Assembly (NCBI GenBank): GCA_010093515.1
Contig: MU001673.1
Location: 748,049 to 812,048 of the forward strand
Source of the DNA: Lineolata rhizophorae
Taxonomy: Eukaryota > Ascomycota > Dothideomycetes > Lineolatales > Lineolataceae
DNA: 64,000 nt
Direction of reading: 5' to 3'
The position numbers were made by a program, and so were the translations under genes. Shown here piece after piece: positions 44,802 through 55,458 of the stretch. Under the pieces are notes generated by a model. The model searched no databases, had not been told where the DNA came from, and worked only from the letters and a program-made list of their open reading frames with translations. Each line of letters begins with the position of its first letter. Within the stretch, counting starts at the first letter, position 1.

Positions 44802-46028
44802 CTATTTTCTGCGAACAACTACCCAAGTATTGCAATCACCGCAAGTGACTCCCTCGGCCTGGAGCCCCTTCAGGCTCTCGACTTCAGTCCAGTCCTTTAC
44901 AAACTCAGGGATGTTTTCACCGAGGCCCAGTTGACCATTTCCCGCTTCTCCTGCCGCAAACACTCGCCCGCCCTCAACCACCGCAATGATATGCCCATAC
45001 CCAATGCCCACATCCAAGATATCAACTTCATCATCAATCGTCGAGAGTTTGACGTCGCCCTCCTCGTCCATAACGGAGAGCCTCCGAGCCTCCGACTCCG
45101 ACTTGCTCGCCTGCGGGCCCTGATCGCCCCACACGTACAGGTCTCGATCACGGCTCACTGCACCTGCAAGCGAGCCGCAAGCGGCAATCTTGTTGATTGG
45201 GACGCCGTCGAGAGCGCCAACATGTCCCGGCTCATCCGCTGGGACATCGCCTCTTTCACGTGACACCGATGAATCTGCGAGAGGTCGCGCAAGGCGCTGA
45301 CGGTGTCGCGCATCGCCCCACGTCCACACTTGGCCAGATTCCGTCAAAAGAACGAAGAATGTCGTACCAGCGCAGAGTTGCGTTGCTTGGCCCTGGAGAT
45401 GAAAATGTTTTGGGGCATGATTGTAAGGCTGCTTGGATTCCTGACCCATCTCTGCAGCATCTGACATGTCCATCATCCACAGCCTGAATGCGGTGCCGTT
45501 GGGGAACTGTAGTATGTGAATCTCGCTCTCATCCTGTAGGACAACTGCAAAATTTTCTGCACCCGATTCCGCTACGTGTCTTACGCGCCTTCGCGAGATC
45601 ATGCTCGTCGTGCATACAACAGAAGGTTTGATGGACGTGGGGGGAAAGTAACTGCAGAGAGTGCCAAGGTTGGAAATGGCACCATAAACTCCGTCTTCCG
45701 TGCCAAAGAACGAGACCGGATAAATGTCGCTCGGATTGGTCGTTACCTCCTTGGCAGCTTGTGAATCTTCTAGCTCGTCCGTGCCAAGATGTATTATTTT
45801 TCCGTCAATCCGGTCTGAACGGGCAATTAGTGTAGTTAGCAGGTCGGAAACGGTATATACAGAACGGGAGAGGTAGAAGCACGTACAGATTGTCACGTTC
45901 CAACTAGCAAATAGAACTTTGATTTCATGGCCAGACGCTATTTTTATGAAATTGCGAATGTCGGGCAGATCGGTTGAGTCCTTTATTTGGCGGAAAGCAT
46001 TGAAGCCGCAAGCGTACAGCTCGACCAT
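44802..46028 (-). CDS. RCC1-repeat (beta-propeller) protein, Ats1/DELTA-like
   Basis: The frame is open for 408 codons from ATG 46028, but the splice-consistent model has two exons, 46028-45887 and 45814-44802, giving 384 residues. RCC1 blades are seen as MVELYACGFNAFRQI, SWNVTI, VWTWGDARH, LYVWGDQG and VFAAGEAGNGQLGLGE, with the usual G-x-N-x-x-GQLG pattern in the last blade. Such proteins are small seven-bladed propellers; yeast Ats1 and related proteins act in tRNA wobble modification signalling or bind GTPases. The first blades are weak and the middle (about 90-150) is divergent. No localisation signal is seen. The function is not assigned beyond the fold. Confidence 0.82.
   Translation of the reverse strand: MVELYACGFNAFRQIKDSTDLPDIRNFIKIASGHEIKVLFASWNVTICTCFYLSRSVYTVSDLLTTLIARSDRIDGKIIHLGTDELEDSQAAKEVTTNPSDIYPVSFFGTEDGVYGAISNLGTLCSYFPPTSIKPSVVCTTSMISRRRVRHVAESGAENFAVVLQDESEIHILQFPNGTAFRLWMMDMSDAAEMGQESKQPYNHAPKHFHLQGQATQLCAGTTFFVLLTESGQVWTWGDARHRQRLARPLADSSVSRERGDVPADEPGHVGALDGVPINKIAACGSLAGAVSRDRDLYVWGDQGPQASKSESEARRLSVMDEEGDVKLSTIDDEVDILDVGIGYGHIIAVVEGGRVFAAGEAGNGQLGLGENIPEFVKDWTEVESLKGLQAEGVTCGDCNTWVVVRRK
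45815..45886 (-). other. Probable 72-nt stop-free intron in the RCC1-repeat gene
   Basis: On the minus strand the segment starts GTACGT and ends CAG, with the branch-like CTGCTAAC about 22 nt upstream of the acceptor. Its length is a multiple of three and it holds no stop, so the gene reads through. Splicing joins FASWNVTI to YRIDGK, a smoother RCC1 blade than the 24 inserted residues CTCFYLSRSVYTVSDLLTTL and following. Confidence 0.75.
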
Positions 46029-46990
46029 ATTTACTCGTACTTAGTGTTATTTTGGAAACAGGCCGTCTAATAACGTCCTGCGGGGACAAAGAAAATTAGC
46101 CACCCTGGTCAAAGAACTTCATCGGGTGTCCAACAAGTAAAGAAAGGCTAGGCATCCTAGCACTCTCTTATCACAGCTACGCACAAATGAGCTGATACTC
46201 TTGCCTCACTTCGCATATGTTTTATTACGTTTCAGAGACCACTCGAATTAGGTGCCATCTACCATAGATGCTCGGAAACGTTTTCAGACTCCGAAAATTC
46301 ATGTGTGCGGGGTAACGTGATCAGCTCGCCATCGTCACAAATAGGCTAGAGCTCCTACAAAAGTCTACGAATACTTTAAGACACTTACAATGTTGTAAGA
46401 TACAGCAGTTCTTACATGATAAAATATTACTTCCAAGCGTACAGAATCGTGGTAACTACTAGCCTTTCCATGAAATAACCTATTTGCTGCTTTGCAATAA
46501 ACCGCCCCTTTCCTAGACATCTATTATAAAACACAAAACCTTCATACTTTAGTCTAGAGTAGATGGAGACGAATCGCAAAGCATATTATAATGGAAGTCA
46601 TCTCAGCAGCCCTTGTGAGAAAGTTGCAGGGAGATTCTGAGCACGGTAACGAAGTAATAGATAGGTAGCTTCAGCTGAATTGGAAACACTGGGGCTAGAA
46701 ACATCCGCAGTATTTCAAAGGGTTTCTATTTCATTCTAATCCCATACTCAAGTAACTACAAACACAAAGCCGAAAATTCTCTAGACAAGAAGGGAACCTA
46801 ATAGCGCCGGAAGTGGCCCAAATACGGAAACAATATACGTATATATAACAACTCCTAGAAGGAAATATTAGTGGCCGGGGCAGCCAGAAAACAAGAGCGT
46901 TAAATCAGATAGGATGCTAAGCGAGTTTTATAAGAAGACAATACAAGTCCAGTTCCGCGGGGCCCATAGCTTTAGCTTACTTCACGATGA
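46029..46990. other. Intergenic region, AT-rich
   Basis: About 1 kb, AT-rich, with many TA steps from 46320 to 46860. It may contain repeat-induced-mutation decay, but this is only an impression. It holds the promoter of the RCC1 gene and the 3' flank of the CorA-like gene. No gene is seen. Confidence 0.4.
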
Positions 46991-48822
46991 CTATGGGATA
47001 CCGTGCGCTATCTTAAGCGGCCTATCCAATCTATACGTCCGACGTTCCTTACGTATATAGTGCGTCGTCCAAACATACCATATTGAGAAGGTGATTACGG
47101 TCAAGAGGACACACACCAAGAAGTAAACCCACCAAGCCGAAGAGGCCACACGGTCATCGGTGCCCCAATTCTGAAAGTCGAAAACTGTAGTCGAAAATAC
47201 AGAAGACACAAACGTTGCCGGCAGGAAAACCAGAGTCATCATGGAAATCGTCTTCATGGCGCGACTGTCGCTTCGAGTCGCCTCTGCTACGTCACGCGAT
47301 GACGCAGCTAGTTGGATGTTCGTCTGGTTATCGCGTTGGCTGATGAGATTGTACAGGACAGACTCTTCGCAATGAAGGCGCCTGTTGAAGTCGGCAAGGT
47401 CGTACAGGATAAGGTCCAACCTGCGACCCATATCCTCGAGTTCCTTGATGGAGTGATACCGTGGTAATGCACCTGTAGCTTTGTCACCAGGAGGCAGTGT
47501 GCCAGTCCTTGTTGGCATCGACAAAAGTGTCTGGGCGAGATCTTTGAGCGCCTGGATGCTACTCTGCCAGTTGCCGACGCAACAAATGCTGTCATAAATG
47601 AGGCAGTTGAGCTCATTGAAGTCGCCTGAGTTGTGGTGATAGCCTTCATCCCGCAACCAGGCGGAGTTCTTGGTGACTCCAAGCGAGGCTTCGACGCGAA
47701 AGATGGTCTTCATCGCCTCGCGCTTACCATCCATGGCGCGCAAACCGCAGTTCTCGAAGAAGAGGCCGATCATGTACGGCGGGTTCTCGCGGATTTTGTC
47801 AAAGTTGAGCTCCAGCATGCGGATAATGTCTTGTTCGGAGGACCAGACACCGGAATGGAGCAAAAGCACATTCAGTCGAGAGCCCTTGGCGTTGTATTTG
47901 CCAAAACAAGTTACAGTCGCCACTTGGGATGGTGCCCATCGGAACACCCAAGAGAAAGATTTCGTGTCGGTAATTTGAGTAGGGTCCACGCTGGGAGACT
48001 CGTTCGGATCTTCCTCGATGTTGTACTCGAAGAAATGCCTATCCGGGTCGACAATGTTCCTCAACACGGCAGGTGAAAATTTCCACTCCTTGCAGAGATG
48101 ATTAAATGCTGCCTTCGTGATGGGGAGTCTGAATTCCGAAGAGGGCTGCATGGCGGAACGGATCAGACGGATGCTGAAAGGATTCTCGCCAGGTTTTCCT
48201 GGTTTAGACCGCGTGTAAATGTCGTAGAATCCATCAGTGAGAGCGTCGTAATGATCTTGTTCGAGTGAGCGACAAGCTCGGCGGAGACTTCGTTCGTCGG
48301 CGATAAACTCGACAATATCAATTTCTCGATCAAAGAACCACGCGCCGCCAGCATAAATGGTGTCTAGCGCATCTTCAAGGTTGTTGGACGGTGCGAATAG
48401 AATGTGATTAGCTGGCGCATCGGTTGCCTCGGTAGTGAATACACCCATTTCCAACACGATAGCAGATGTAGTAAGGGGAAGGAAGCTAACGACAAGGCCG
48501 ATGGTGTGAGGTAGAAGGATTTCCCTGTCAAAGCAGCTTTGTTTGTGATGAAGGGGAATAGATTTTTATCGTCCTTTGGTCGTAGAAGGGGTAGCAAATC
48601 TACGTCGATGGATTCTGAAATGAGGCTGGGGCTATGTTGCAGAAATAACTCTCGGCAGAGGAGTGGCGATGCGGCTCCCAGAGTGCGCCCGGTGAGCCCG
48701 TAAGTCGCCCACGCGGCATTCGTATTATATTTTGTATAGCTAGGAACATAAAAATTGATGGAATTTCCAGGTTGAATCGATGGCCGATGAGGCTGATTTC
48801 CCGGTGTGGATGAAACAGTCAT
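46991..48822 (-). CDS. CorA-like Mg2+ transporter-type membrane protein (5' end split between two frames)
   Basis: The main frame runs from an ATG at 48448 (MGVFTTEATDAP) to the stop at 46991, about 485 residues, and stays open without a Met upstream to 48565. A second frame begins MTVSSTPGNQPH at 48822 and covers the N terminus, so 5' to 3' the coding signal changes frame between about 48570 and 48500. The domain order is a soluble alpha/beta N-terminal part, a long helix (GRRLDLILYDLADFNRRLHC and after), and two C-terminal membrane helices: MKTISMMTLVFLPATFVSSV, then AWWVYFLVCVLLTVITFSIW. This is CorA/Alr topology, but the GMN motif at the pore entrance is not seen; the loop reads FDFQNWG. 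Many fungal CorA-like proteins are so degenerate. Divalent-cation transport is not proven. No donor-acceptor pair joined the two frames cleanly. Confidence 0.72.
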
Positions 48823-49734
48823 TATTCATAACTCAGGACCAGTTGGCAGTACTAAGTGAAGTGATCTAAACCACACGTGCAGAACCTTTGGTCTCTGAAT
48901 GGGGGGTTTCTGGGTAAGGGTATGGCGTTCGTCTCGGGCAGCTAATAATGCTCAGCCCCTGGATGGCGTCTTGAATACGCGTGCTGCGCCACAATGTTTA
49001 TGATAAGAATCCGACTTGGAGCTATCAAGGGGAGATGCACTCCCTGCCCTGCTAACAGGTGAACAAGACAAAAAGATTGATTCGGTATGGGAAAGAGTAC
49101 TTAGACATTAACCTTGCCTAGCTGAAATCAAAGGACACTTGAGGTCAGAGACGTGCAGGAAAATTGATATTTGCCGCTTTTCGGAAGTTCTCAAGCTTTG
49201 CGCTGTAGAGATAAACCCATGAGAGAATGGGTTATCACCTATTCCAATACGTAGGCACATGTTATAGTGAATTCTGAAGTTCGCATTTACCTTTTCATAG
49301 AGCGGTCGACAAGGGCGCTTCCCGTGAGCTGCGTACCACTAGGATTGTAGGAGGCGTTTGCCAAGAATGCAGGGTAGGCTGAGACGTAACAGGAAAAGCG
49401 CACAGAGAAGCGAAAATCCGCACACACGCCCAAGCACCCACTAGCCTCCATCCATTTCCTTTAAGATACCACCTTCACGCGCGACATCACCACCGCGCCG
49501 CGATCTTGGTGAGGACTGAAGCTCAGTAGGTGAGTATGCCGAGTACCCCCTATTTTTTACTTCAAATTGGTAGTGTCCTCAATCGGGGTGGTATTTGGGC
49601 CTGTCCCCGCCCGAGCTTAGCATACGGGCGATTTGCCTTCTTTTGCAGCCTCTTTTGAATCTGTCGCTGTATCTAAGATCCACGGCTCATCTTGCTAACA
49701 CATCAATCGCCTGCGACAGTCATCAACCGCGAAA
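48823..49734. other. Divergent intergenic region upstream of rps8
   Basis: The shared promoter region of the CorA-like gene and rps8. Pyrimidine-rich stretches and a likely 5' UTR intron of rps8 occupy the last 220 bases. No other gene is supported. Confidence 0.5.
49530..49719 (+). other. Probable 5' UTR intron of rps8
   Basis: Donor CAGTAG/GTGAGT at 49530, branch site TTGCTAACAC and acceptor GCGACAG ending at 49719, 15 bases before the rps8 ATG. Length 190 nt. Introns in the 5' leader are frequent in fungal ribosomal protein genes. No C/D or H/ACA snoRNA boxes were found inside. Confidence 0.6.
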
Positions 49735-50411
49735 ATGGGTATCTCTCGAGACTCCCGCCACAAGCGCTCCGCCTCTGGCGCGAAGCGCGCATACTATCGC
49801 AAGAAGAGGTATGCATAACCCGAATTGCGACCTGTGTTTCGACCATGTCCATCCGCTGACATGGCCGCCGCAGGGCATTCGAGAAGGGCCGCCAGCCCGC
49901 CAACACGCGTATTGGTGCCAAACGCATCCACCTGGTGCGCACGCGCGGCGGCAACCGCAAGTTCCGGGCGATGCGCCTCGACTCTGGCAACTTCTCTTGG
50001 GGTTCCGAGGGTGTCGCCCGCAAAGTCCGCATCATCGGCGTCGTCTACCATCCGTCCAACAACGAGCTTGTCCGCACCAATACCCTTACCAAGTCCGCCG
50101 TCGTCCAGATCGACGCCGCGCCCTTCCGTCAGTGGTACGAGGCACATTACGGCCAGTCTCTCGGCCGTAGGAGGCAGCAGAAAGCTGGTGCCGAGCCTCC
50201 CGAGGAGAAGAAGCAGAGCAAGGCCGTTCAGCGCAAGCACGCGGCTCGCGTGGCTGCTCACGGCAAAGTGGAGCCTGCCCTGGAGCGCCAGTTCGAGGCT
50301 AGCCGTTTGTATGCTGTCGTGGCTTCGAGGCCTGGCCAGTGCGGCCGCTGCGACGGATATATCCTGGAGGGCGATGAGCTTGCGTTCTACCAGCGTGCTA
50401 TTCGGAAGTAG
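49735..50411 (+). CDS. rps8: 40S ribosomal protein eS8
   Basis: Two coding exons, 49735-49808 and 49874-50411, with a 65-nt GT-AG intron, give 203 residues. The sequence is plainly eS8: MGISRDSRHKRSASGAKRAY, YRKKRAFEKGRQPANTRIG, the signature RIHLVRTRGGNRKFRAMRLD, NFSWGSEGVARKVRIIGVVY and the C-terminal PGQCGRCDGYILEGDELAFY. It belongs to the cytosolic small subunit. Codon use is strongly biased to C/G third positions, as expected of a highly expressed gene. A 5' UTR intron is likely. Length matches fungal eS8. Confidence 0.98.
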
Positions 50412-50956
50412 AAAACTGGCTTATTGGGGAGGCGTGGATCAGGCACTACGGTACGAAAATCCAATGGAATGGGTTTGGGTGCTGATTAGGGCAAATAAAA
50501 TTCTGCACAATTGCTGTTAGGATTCCGTTTCCACTGTTATCGACCTTCAAAGACGTGATATTTTGATCACAACCATCCTGGGAGTTATGTGCGTTAGGAC
50601 TAGTTTACAATTTGTGACGCGTGCGAATGCGACAATAGCCTTGTAGAGCCAGCAATAAATAGCCTGCTCTTGACAAATTCCACACATGGCAGTCTTAAAA
50701 AGATCATGTGGTGTTTTTCAATGACCAGTTTCTTGCATGCTTTGTCTTGAACACCTTTAGCCAATCAAATAGGTCGCCATCCAACCAGGCAAGGGTTCTG
50801 TAGGACTCGGAGAACAAGCCGAGGGCCACTCGGCGCGACCATCACATGCCAACACCACCATACCTGAACATCACAAATGCGCAAACCTCCAAACGACTAA
50901 AAAGCCGAACACGATTGCAGCTCCAGTGTCAGAGCAAGCCTACCAGTCTAGACACG
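50412..50956. other. Intergenic region between rps8 and the ABC transporter
   Basis: rps8 3' UTR followed by the promoter of the ABC gene. An in-frame upstream extension of the ABC gene (from 50846) is possible but less likely than the chosen ATG. No other feature is seen. Confidence 0.5.
50494..50499 (+). terminator. Poly(A) signal of rps8
   Basis: AATAAA about 80 bases after the rps8 stop codon, at the expected distance for fungal cleavage and polyadenylation. Based on the motif and position only. Confidence 0.4.
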
Positions 50957-53260
50957 ATGGCTGCTCAGTCGAAGCTAGCCCCTAGCTACCCGTCGGATCG
51001 GTTTCTTAAACGCCTTGTGAATGACCTCACCAACCGGTACCTGCAGCACCGCACGCGCATCTCGCGTGCCATCTACCTTACGCTGTTTGTTGCGCTTGTG
51101 AACCGGATCCGGAACGCGATCGCGGAGCAGAAAGCAGCGAGTTCGCGACAAGCGGCACGACGTCGGCCGGGTACGGGCGCGTCCGAGGGCGAAGCGTCAT
51201 CAAAGAAGAAGGTCGAGCTTAATCGCGAGTTTTTCAAGAGCTTGTTGCGGTTGCTGAGGATCGTGATTCCGGGATGGCGGAGTAAGGAGTTCAGGTTGTT
51301 GATCAGCCATAGCATATTCTTGGTGTTGAGGACCCTGATTAGTTTGTATGTGGCGGAGCTCGACGGCAAGCTGGTCAGCAATTTGGTGAGGGGGAAGGGG
51401 AAAGACTTTTTAACGGGGCTGGTTTGGTGGATGGTTGTTGCGGTACCAGCGACATTTACGAACTCTATGGTGAGCTTTTCGCAGGCCGATTTTGACCGTC
51501 GAAAGTACACCGAGCGCTGACTAGTTGACTGGAATAGCTCTCCTACCACCAATGCAAGCTCTCCCTCCAATACCGTACCCGCCTCACACACTACATCCAC
51601 AACAAATACCTCTCGCACATGACATTCTACGCGCTCTCTGCCCTCGATGACCGGATAAAGAACGCCGACCAGCTCATTGCAGTCGACGTGGCCAGGTTCT
51701 CCAATAGCCTCGCCGAGCTGTATTCCAACATCGCTAAGCCAGTGCTCGATCTCATGATATACAGCTTTTCGCTCTCGCGTAGTGTCGGTGGAGAGAGTTT
51801 GTTTTTCATGAGCCTCCTTGTCCAGCTGTCGGCAAACGTCATGCGCGCCCTGACGCCACCATTCGGGAAATACGTGGCGGACGAGGCGCGTCTGGAAGGC
51901 GAGTTCCGGTTTCAACACTCGCGGTTGATAGATTATAGCGAGGAAGTGGCATTGTATTCCGGCCATGAGGCTGAGAAGGACACACTGGACAAGGGTTACT
52001 TCACGTTAATCAAACACGTCAATCGCATCCTGAGACGGCGGTTTTATCATGGCGTTATGGAGGACTTCGTCATAAAGTACTTTTGGGGTGCGTTGGGGCT
52101 GTTGCTTTGCAGCGTCCCAGTGTTCTTCAAAATCCCTGGAGCTGGGTCGAGTAGCATGGGAGATAGGACAGAAAGTAAGTGGCCATGTCATTGTAGACTA
52201 ATGAACTACTAGTTGCTGACAATTTCGCAGGCTTCGTCACTAATAGGCGACTCCTACTGTCTGCATCGGATGCGTTCGGCCGCGTTATGTTTTCATACAA
52301 GGAGATCACTGAGCTGGCGGGATACACCTCTCGCGTCGCAACTCTTCTAGATGTGATAGATGACATTCAAGCCGGGCATTACGAGAAGAAGCTCGTCTCC
52401 TCAGCCGATACCCAAGAGAATGCCGACGTACTGCAAGGCCGCGGCACCGTTTCCGGAGGCACCGACATCGAGTTCGTCGACGTGCCCATCGTGTCGCCCA
52501 ACGGAGATGTGTTGGTGCGGGCCCTCAGTTTCAACGTCAAGCCCGGCGAACACCTGCTCATTGTGGGGCCCAATGGTTGTGGCAAAAGCTCGCTCTTTCG
52601 CATTCTGGGTGGGTTGTGGCCCGTCTACGGCGGCACGGTCCGCAAGCCGCCGCCTGAGGACATATTTTACATCCCGCAACGGCCCTACCTATCGCGCGGG
52701 ACGCTACGTCAACAAGTCATATATCCAGACGGCGTTCGCGAGATGCGGGACAAGGGCGTGTCGGATGACGACTTGTATCGGATCTTGGCAGTTGTGGAGA
52801 TCGAGTCGGTCGTCGAGAGACAAGGCGGTTGGGACGCGGAGCAGGAATGGACAGACGTGCTGTCTGCCGGTCTGCAGCAGCGGATTGCCATGGCCAGGCT
52901 GTTCTACCACGCGCCCCGGTATGCCATCCTGGACGAGTGTACGAGTAGCGTGACGTTGGAAATTGAGCGCGTCATGTACGATGAGGCGAAGAGGTTGGGT
53001 ATCACGCTCATGACGGTCAGTCATAGGAGGAGCTTATGGAAGTACCATACGAATATCTTGCAGTTTGACGGGCAAGGAAAGTATGTTTTTACGAAGCTAG
53101 ATGCTGAGAGGAGGCTGCAGCTAGAGGAGTAAGTGCTCGTTTCCGTTCTGAATGTTTGGAGTGAGAACGCTAACGATTGAGTAGCGAGAAGGAGGACCTG
53201 GATCTCCAATTGAGAGCTGTACCAGATATAGAGAAGCGAATTGCAGAGCTTACGGCGTAG
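50957..53260 (+). CDS. Peroxisomal ABC half-transporter, subfamily D (Pxa/ALD-type)
   Basis: Four exons (50957-51469, 51538-52174, 52231-53128, 53185-53260) give 707 residues. One membrane domain precedes one ATPase domain, the half-transporter layout of ABCD proteins that import activated long-chain fatty acids into peroxisomes. The ABCD EAA-like loop is [20 protein letters not shown]. In the nucleotide-binding domain: Walker [11 protein letters not shown]-loop [11 protein letters not shown], signature [15 protein letters not shown], Walker [10 protein letters not shown] and switch His in [11 protein letters not shown]. The signature is LSAGLQQ, not LSGGEKQ. The N terminus ([20 protein letters not shown]) is Pxa2-like, but I do not decide between Pxa1 and Pxa2. 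It probably pairs with the other Pxa half. Last exon: 25 residues, charged. Confidence 0.93.
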
Positions 53261-53866
53261 AGGCAGGCACGGGTATTGTACGATGACAAGGAGTTCTGTT
53301 ATGAATTATGCATAGCTATCGGTGGGTTTGTAGGAACAACATTTGTTCGCACTACGTACCCAGACTCAATTAGACTCGTATAGCGCTTAGTTACTAGAAT
53401 CTTAGGCGGTGGAAAACATGGTTACCATTGATCTATTCTCCGCGCAGGTGCCCATGTAAAACTTACTAAACATAACATTCGGAGCTGATTCCTCCCTCAC
53501 GAATTGTTCAATAGCTGGATGTACGCACCACGCGAAAGTTTTCCAGACTTTGGCATCTTCAAACGTACAATAGGGTAGTTGCACCTGAGAAGTACATCCG
53601 AAGATGAGCTTCTGACGCACAGCAATGATGCGACCGGCTAGGGCAGCATCCGAAGGTCACTGAAAGGCTGATGCAGCGGAGACCGCACCAGCCAATCACA
53701 GGGCACGCGACGCCCATTACATAGGCCCGCAGCCGAACTCCCAAACTCCATCCATCATCGTCGCCTCTTCCGCTGTACCACGCCCCCACAACCACCAACT
53801 GCTCGGCCACTGCCACGCCTGGGGCGCGCGTTCGCACATTTCCACCGACCTCAATTGGCATCTGCC
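53261..53866. other. Intergenic region upstream of the complex I gene
   Basis: The 3' flank of the ABC gene and a C-rich promoter/leader (53700-53866) of the 51-kDa subunit gene. No other feature is seen. Confidence 0.5.
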
Positions 53867-55458
53867 ATGCTCGCACGGCACGCCCCGTCGCCGCAGGCTC
53901 TTAGCGGCGTCTCGCACCGGGCTCTCCCGGCTGCTGCCACCGCTGCCACCGCGACCTCACCCGCCTCATCTCGGTCGTGTCAGCGAAGGGGCCTCGCCAC
54001 GGTGCAAGATGCCAACCCCGTAAAGCGATATGGTGGACTGCAGGACCAGGACAGGATATTTACCAATCTGTACGGACATCACGGTGCGGATCTGAAGAAT
54101 GCGATGAAATACGGCGACTGGTACAAGACCAAAGAGATCATTCTGAAGGGACACGAATGGGTATGTCGAGAGCATCCTGTTGGGAATCGAGTATGGGGAA
54201 GACATACTAACCCTTTTTCTATCAGATCATTTCCGAGATCAAGGCGTCGGGCCTTCGCGGCCGCGGCGGCGCCGGCTTCCCCTCCGGCATGAAGTGGTCC
54301 TTCATGAACTTCAAGGATTGGGACAAGGACACGAAGCCGCGGTACCTAGTCGTCAACGCAGACGAGGGCGAGCCAGGAACATGTAAAGACCGAGAGATCA
54401 TGCGCAAAGACCCGCACAAGCTGGTTGAAGGTTGCCTTGTCGCTGGTCGGGCCATGAACTGCACTGCCGCGTACATCTACATCCGTGGCGAATTTTACCA
54501 TGAGGCGACTGTTCTGCAGCGCGCCATCCAAGAAGCGTACAAGGAGGGGCTGATTGGCAAGAATGCATGCGGCTCGGGTTACGACTTCGATGTGTACATT
54601 CATCGGGGCATGGGCGCATACATTTGCGGCGAGGAGACCAGTTTGATTGAGTCTCTTGAGGGTAAGCAGGGCAAGCCCCGCCTAAAGCCGCCGTTTCCGG
54701 CTGCGGTTGGTGTGTTCGGATGCCCGTCGACCGTAGCAAACGTCGAGACTGTTGCGGTAGCGCCTACTATCTGCCGACGTGGCGCCAACTGGTTCAACTC
54801 TATGGGACGCGAGCGCAATTCGGGCACCAAGCTCTTTTGTATCTCCGGGCACGTCAACAATCCGTGCACTGTCGAAGAAGAGATGAGTATCCCGCTGAAA
54901 GACCTGATCGAGAAGCACTGCGGTGGCGTTACCGGCGGCTGGGACAACCTCAAGGCTATCATCCCCGGCGGCTCGTCAACCCCTATTTTACCCAAGCACG
55001 TCTGTGACGAGCAGCTCATGGATTTCGACGCTCTCAAGGACTCCCAGTCGGGTTTGGGTACCGCTGCCGTCATCGTCATGGACAAGAGTACAGACGTTGT
55101 CCGCTCCATCGGCCGCCTTTCAAAGTTCTACGAACACGAGTCGTGCGGTCAGTGCACGCCTTGCCGTGAGGGCTCAAAGTGGACCCACCAGATGATGCAG
55201 CGCTTCGAGAAGGGTCAAGGCCGCCTTCGCGAAATCGATATGCTTCAAGAACTCACAAAGCAGGTTGAGGGGCACACTATTTGTGCGCTGGGTGAGGCGT
55301 TCGCCTGGCCACTGCAGGGACTGATCAGGCACTTTAGGCCTGAGTTGGAGGCGAGGATGAAGGACTATGCAGAGCAACATGATGGGCATATGCCCTTGGC
55401 GGGTGGTTGGGATCATGATGCGAGTAAGAAGGGACAGTTAGTTGCACCAGGGCAGTAA
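53867..55458 (+). CDS. nuo51: NADH:ubiquinone oxidoreductase 51-kDa subunit (NDUFV1/Nuo51)
   Basis: Two exons, 53867-54160 and 54226-55458, with a 65-nt intron, give 508 residues. An Ala/Ser/Arg-rich presequence of about 45 residues leads into the mature start [18 protein letters not shown]. Active-site motifs are intact: [17 protein letters not shown] (FMN), [55 protein letters not shown] (NADH) and the N3 iron-sulfur ligands [11 protein letters not shown] plus Cys in HTICALGEA. It is the NADH-oxidising flavoprotein of the complex I matrix arm. The intron falls in [12 protein letters not shown]. An upstream in-frame non-ATG codon was ignored; the ATG at 53867 gives a normal presequence. Confidence 0.97.

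Noticed and set aside
46320-46860. Decayed transposon suspected from AT-rich, TA-rich sequence
   Set aside because: No terminal repeats, target-site duplication or coding remnants were visible, so only noted as AT-rich intergenic DNA.
49530-49719. Possible snoRNA in the rps8 leader intron
   Set aside because: No RTGATGA or CTGA boxes and no H/ACA hairpin pattern were seen.
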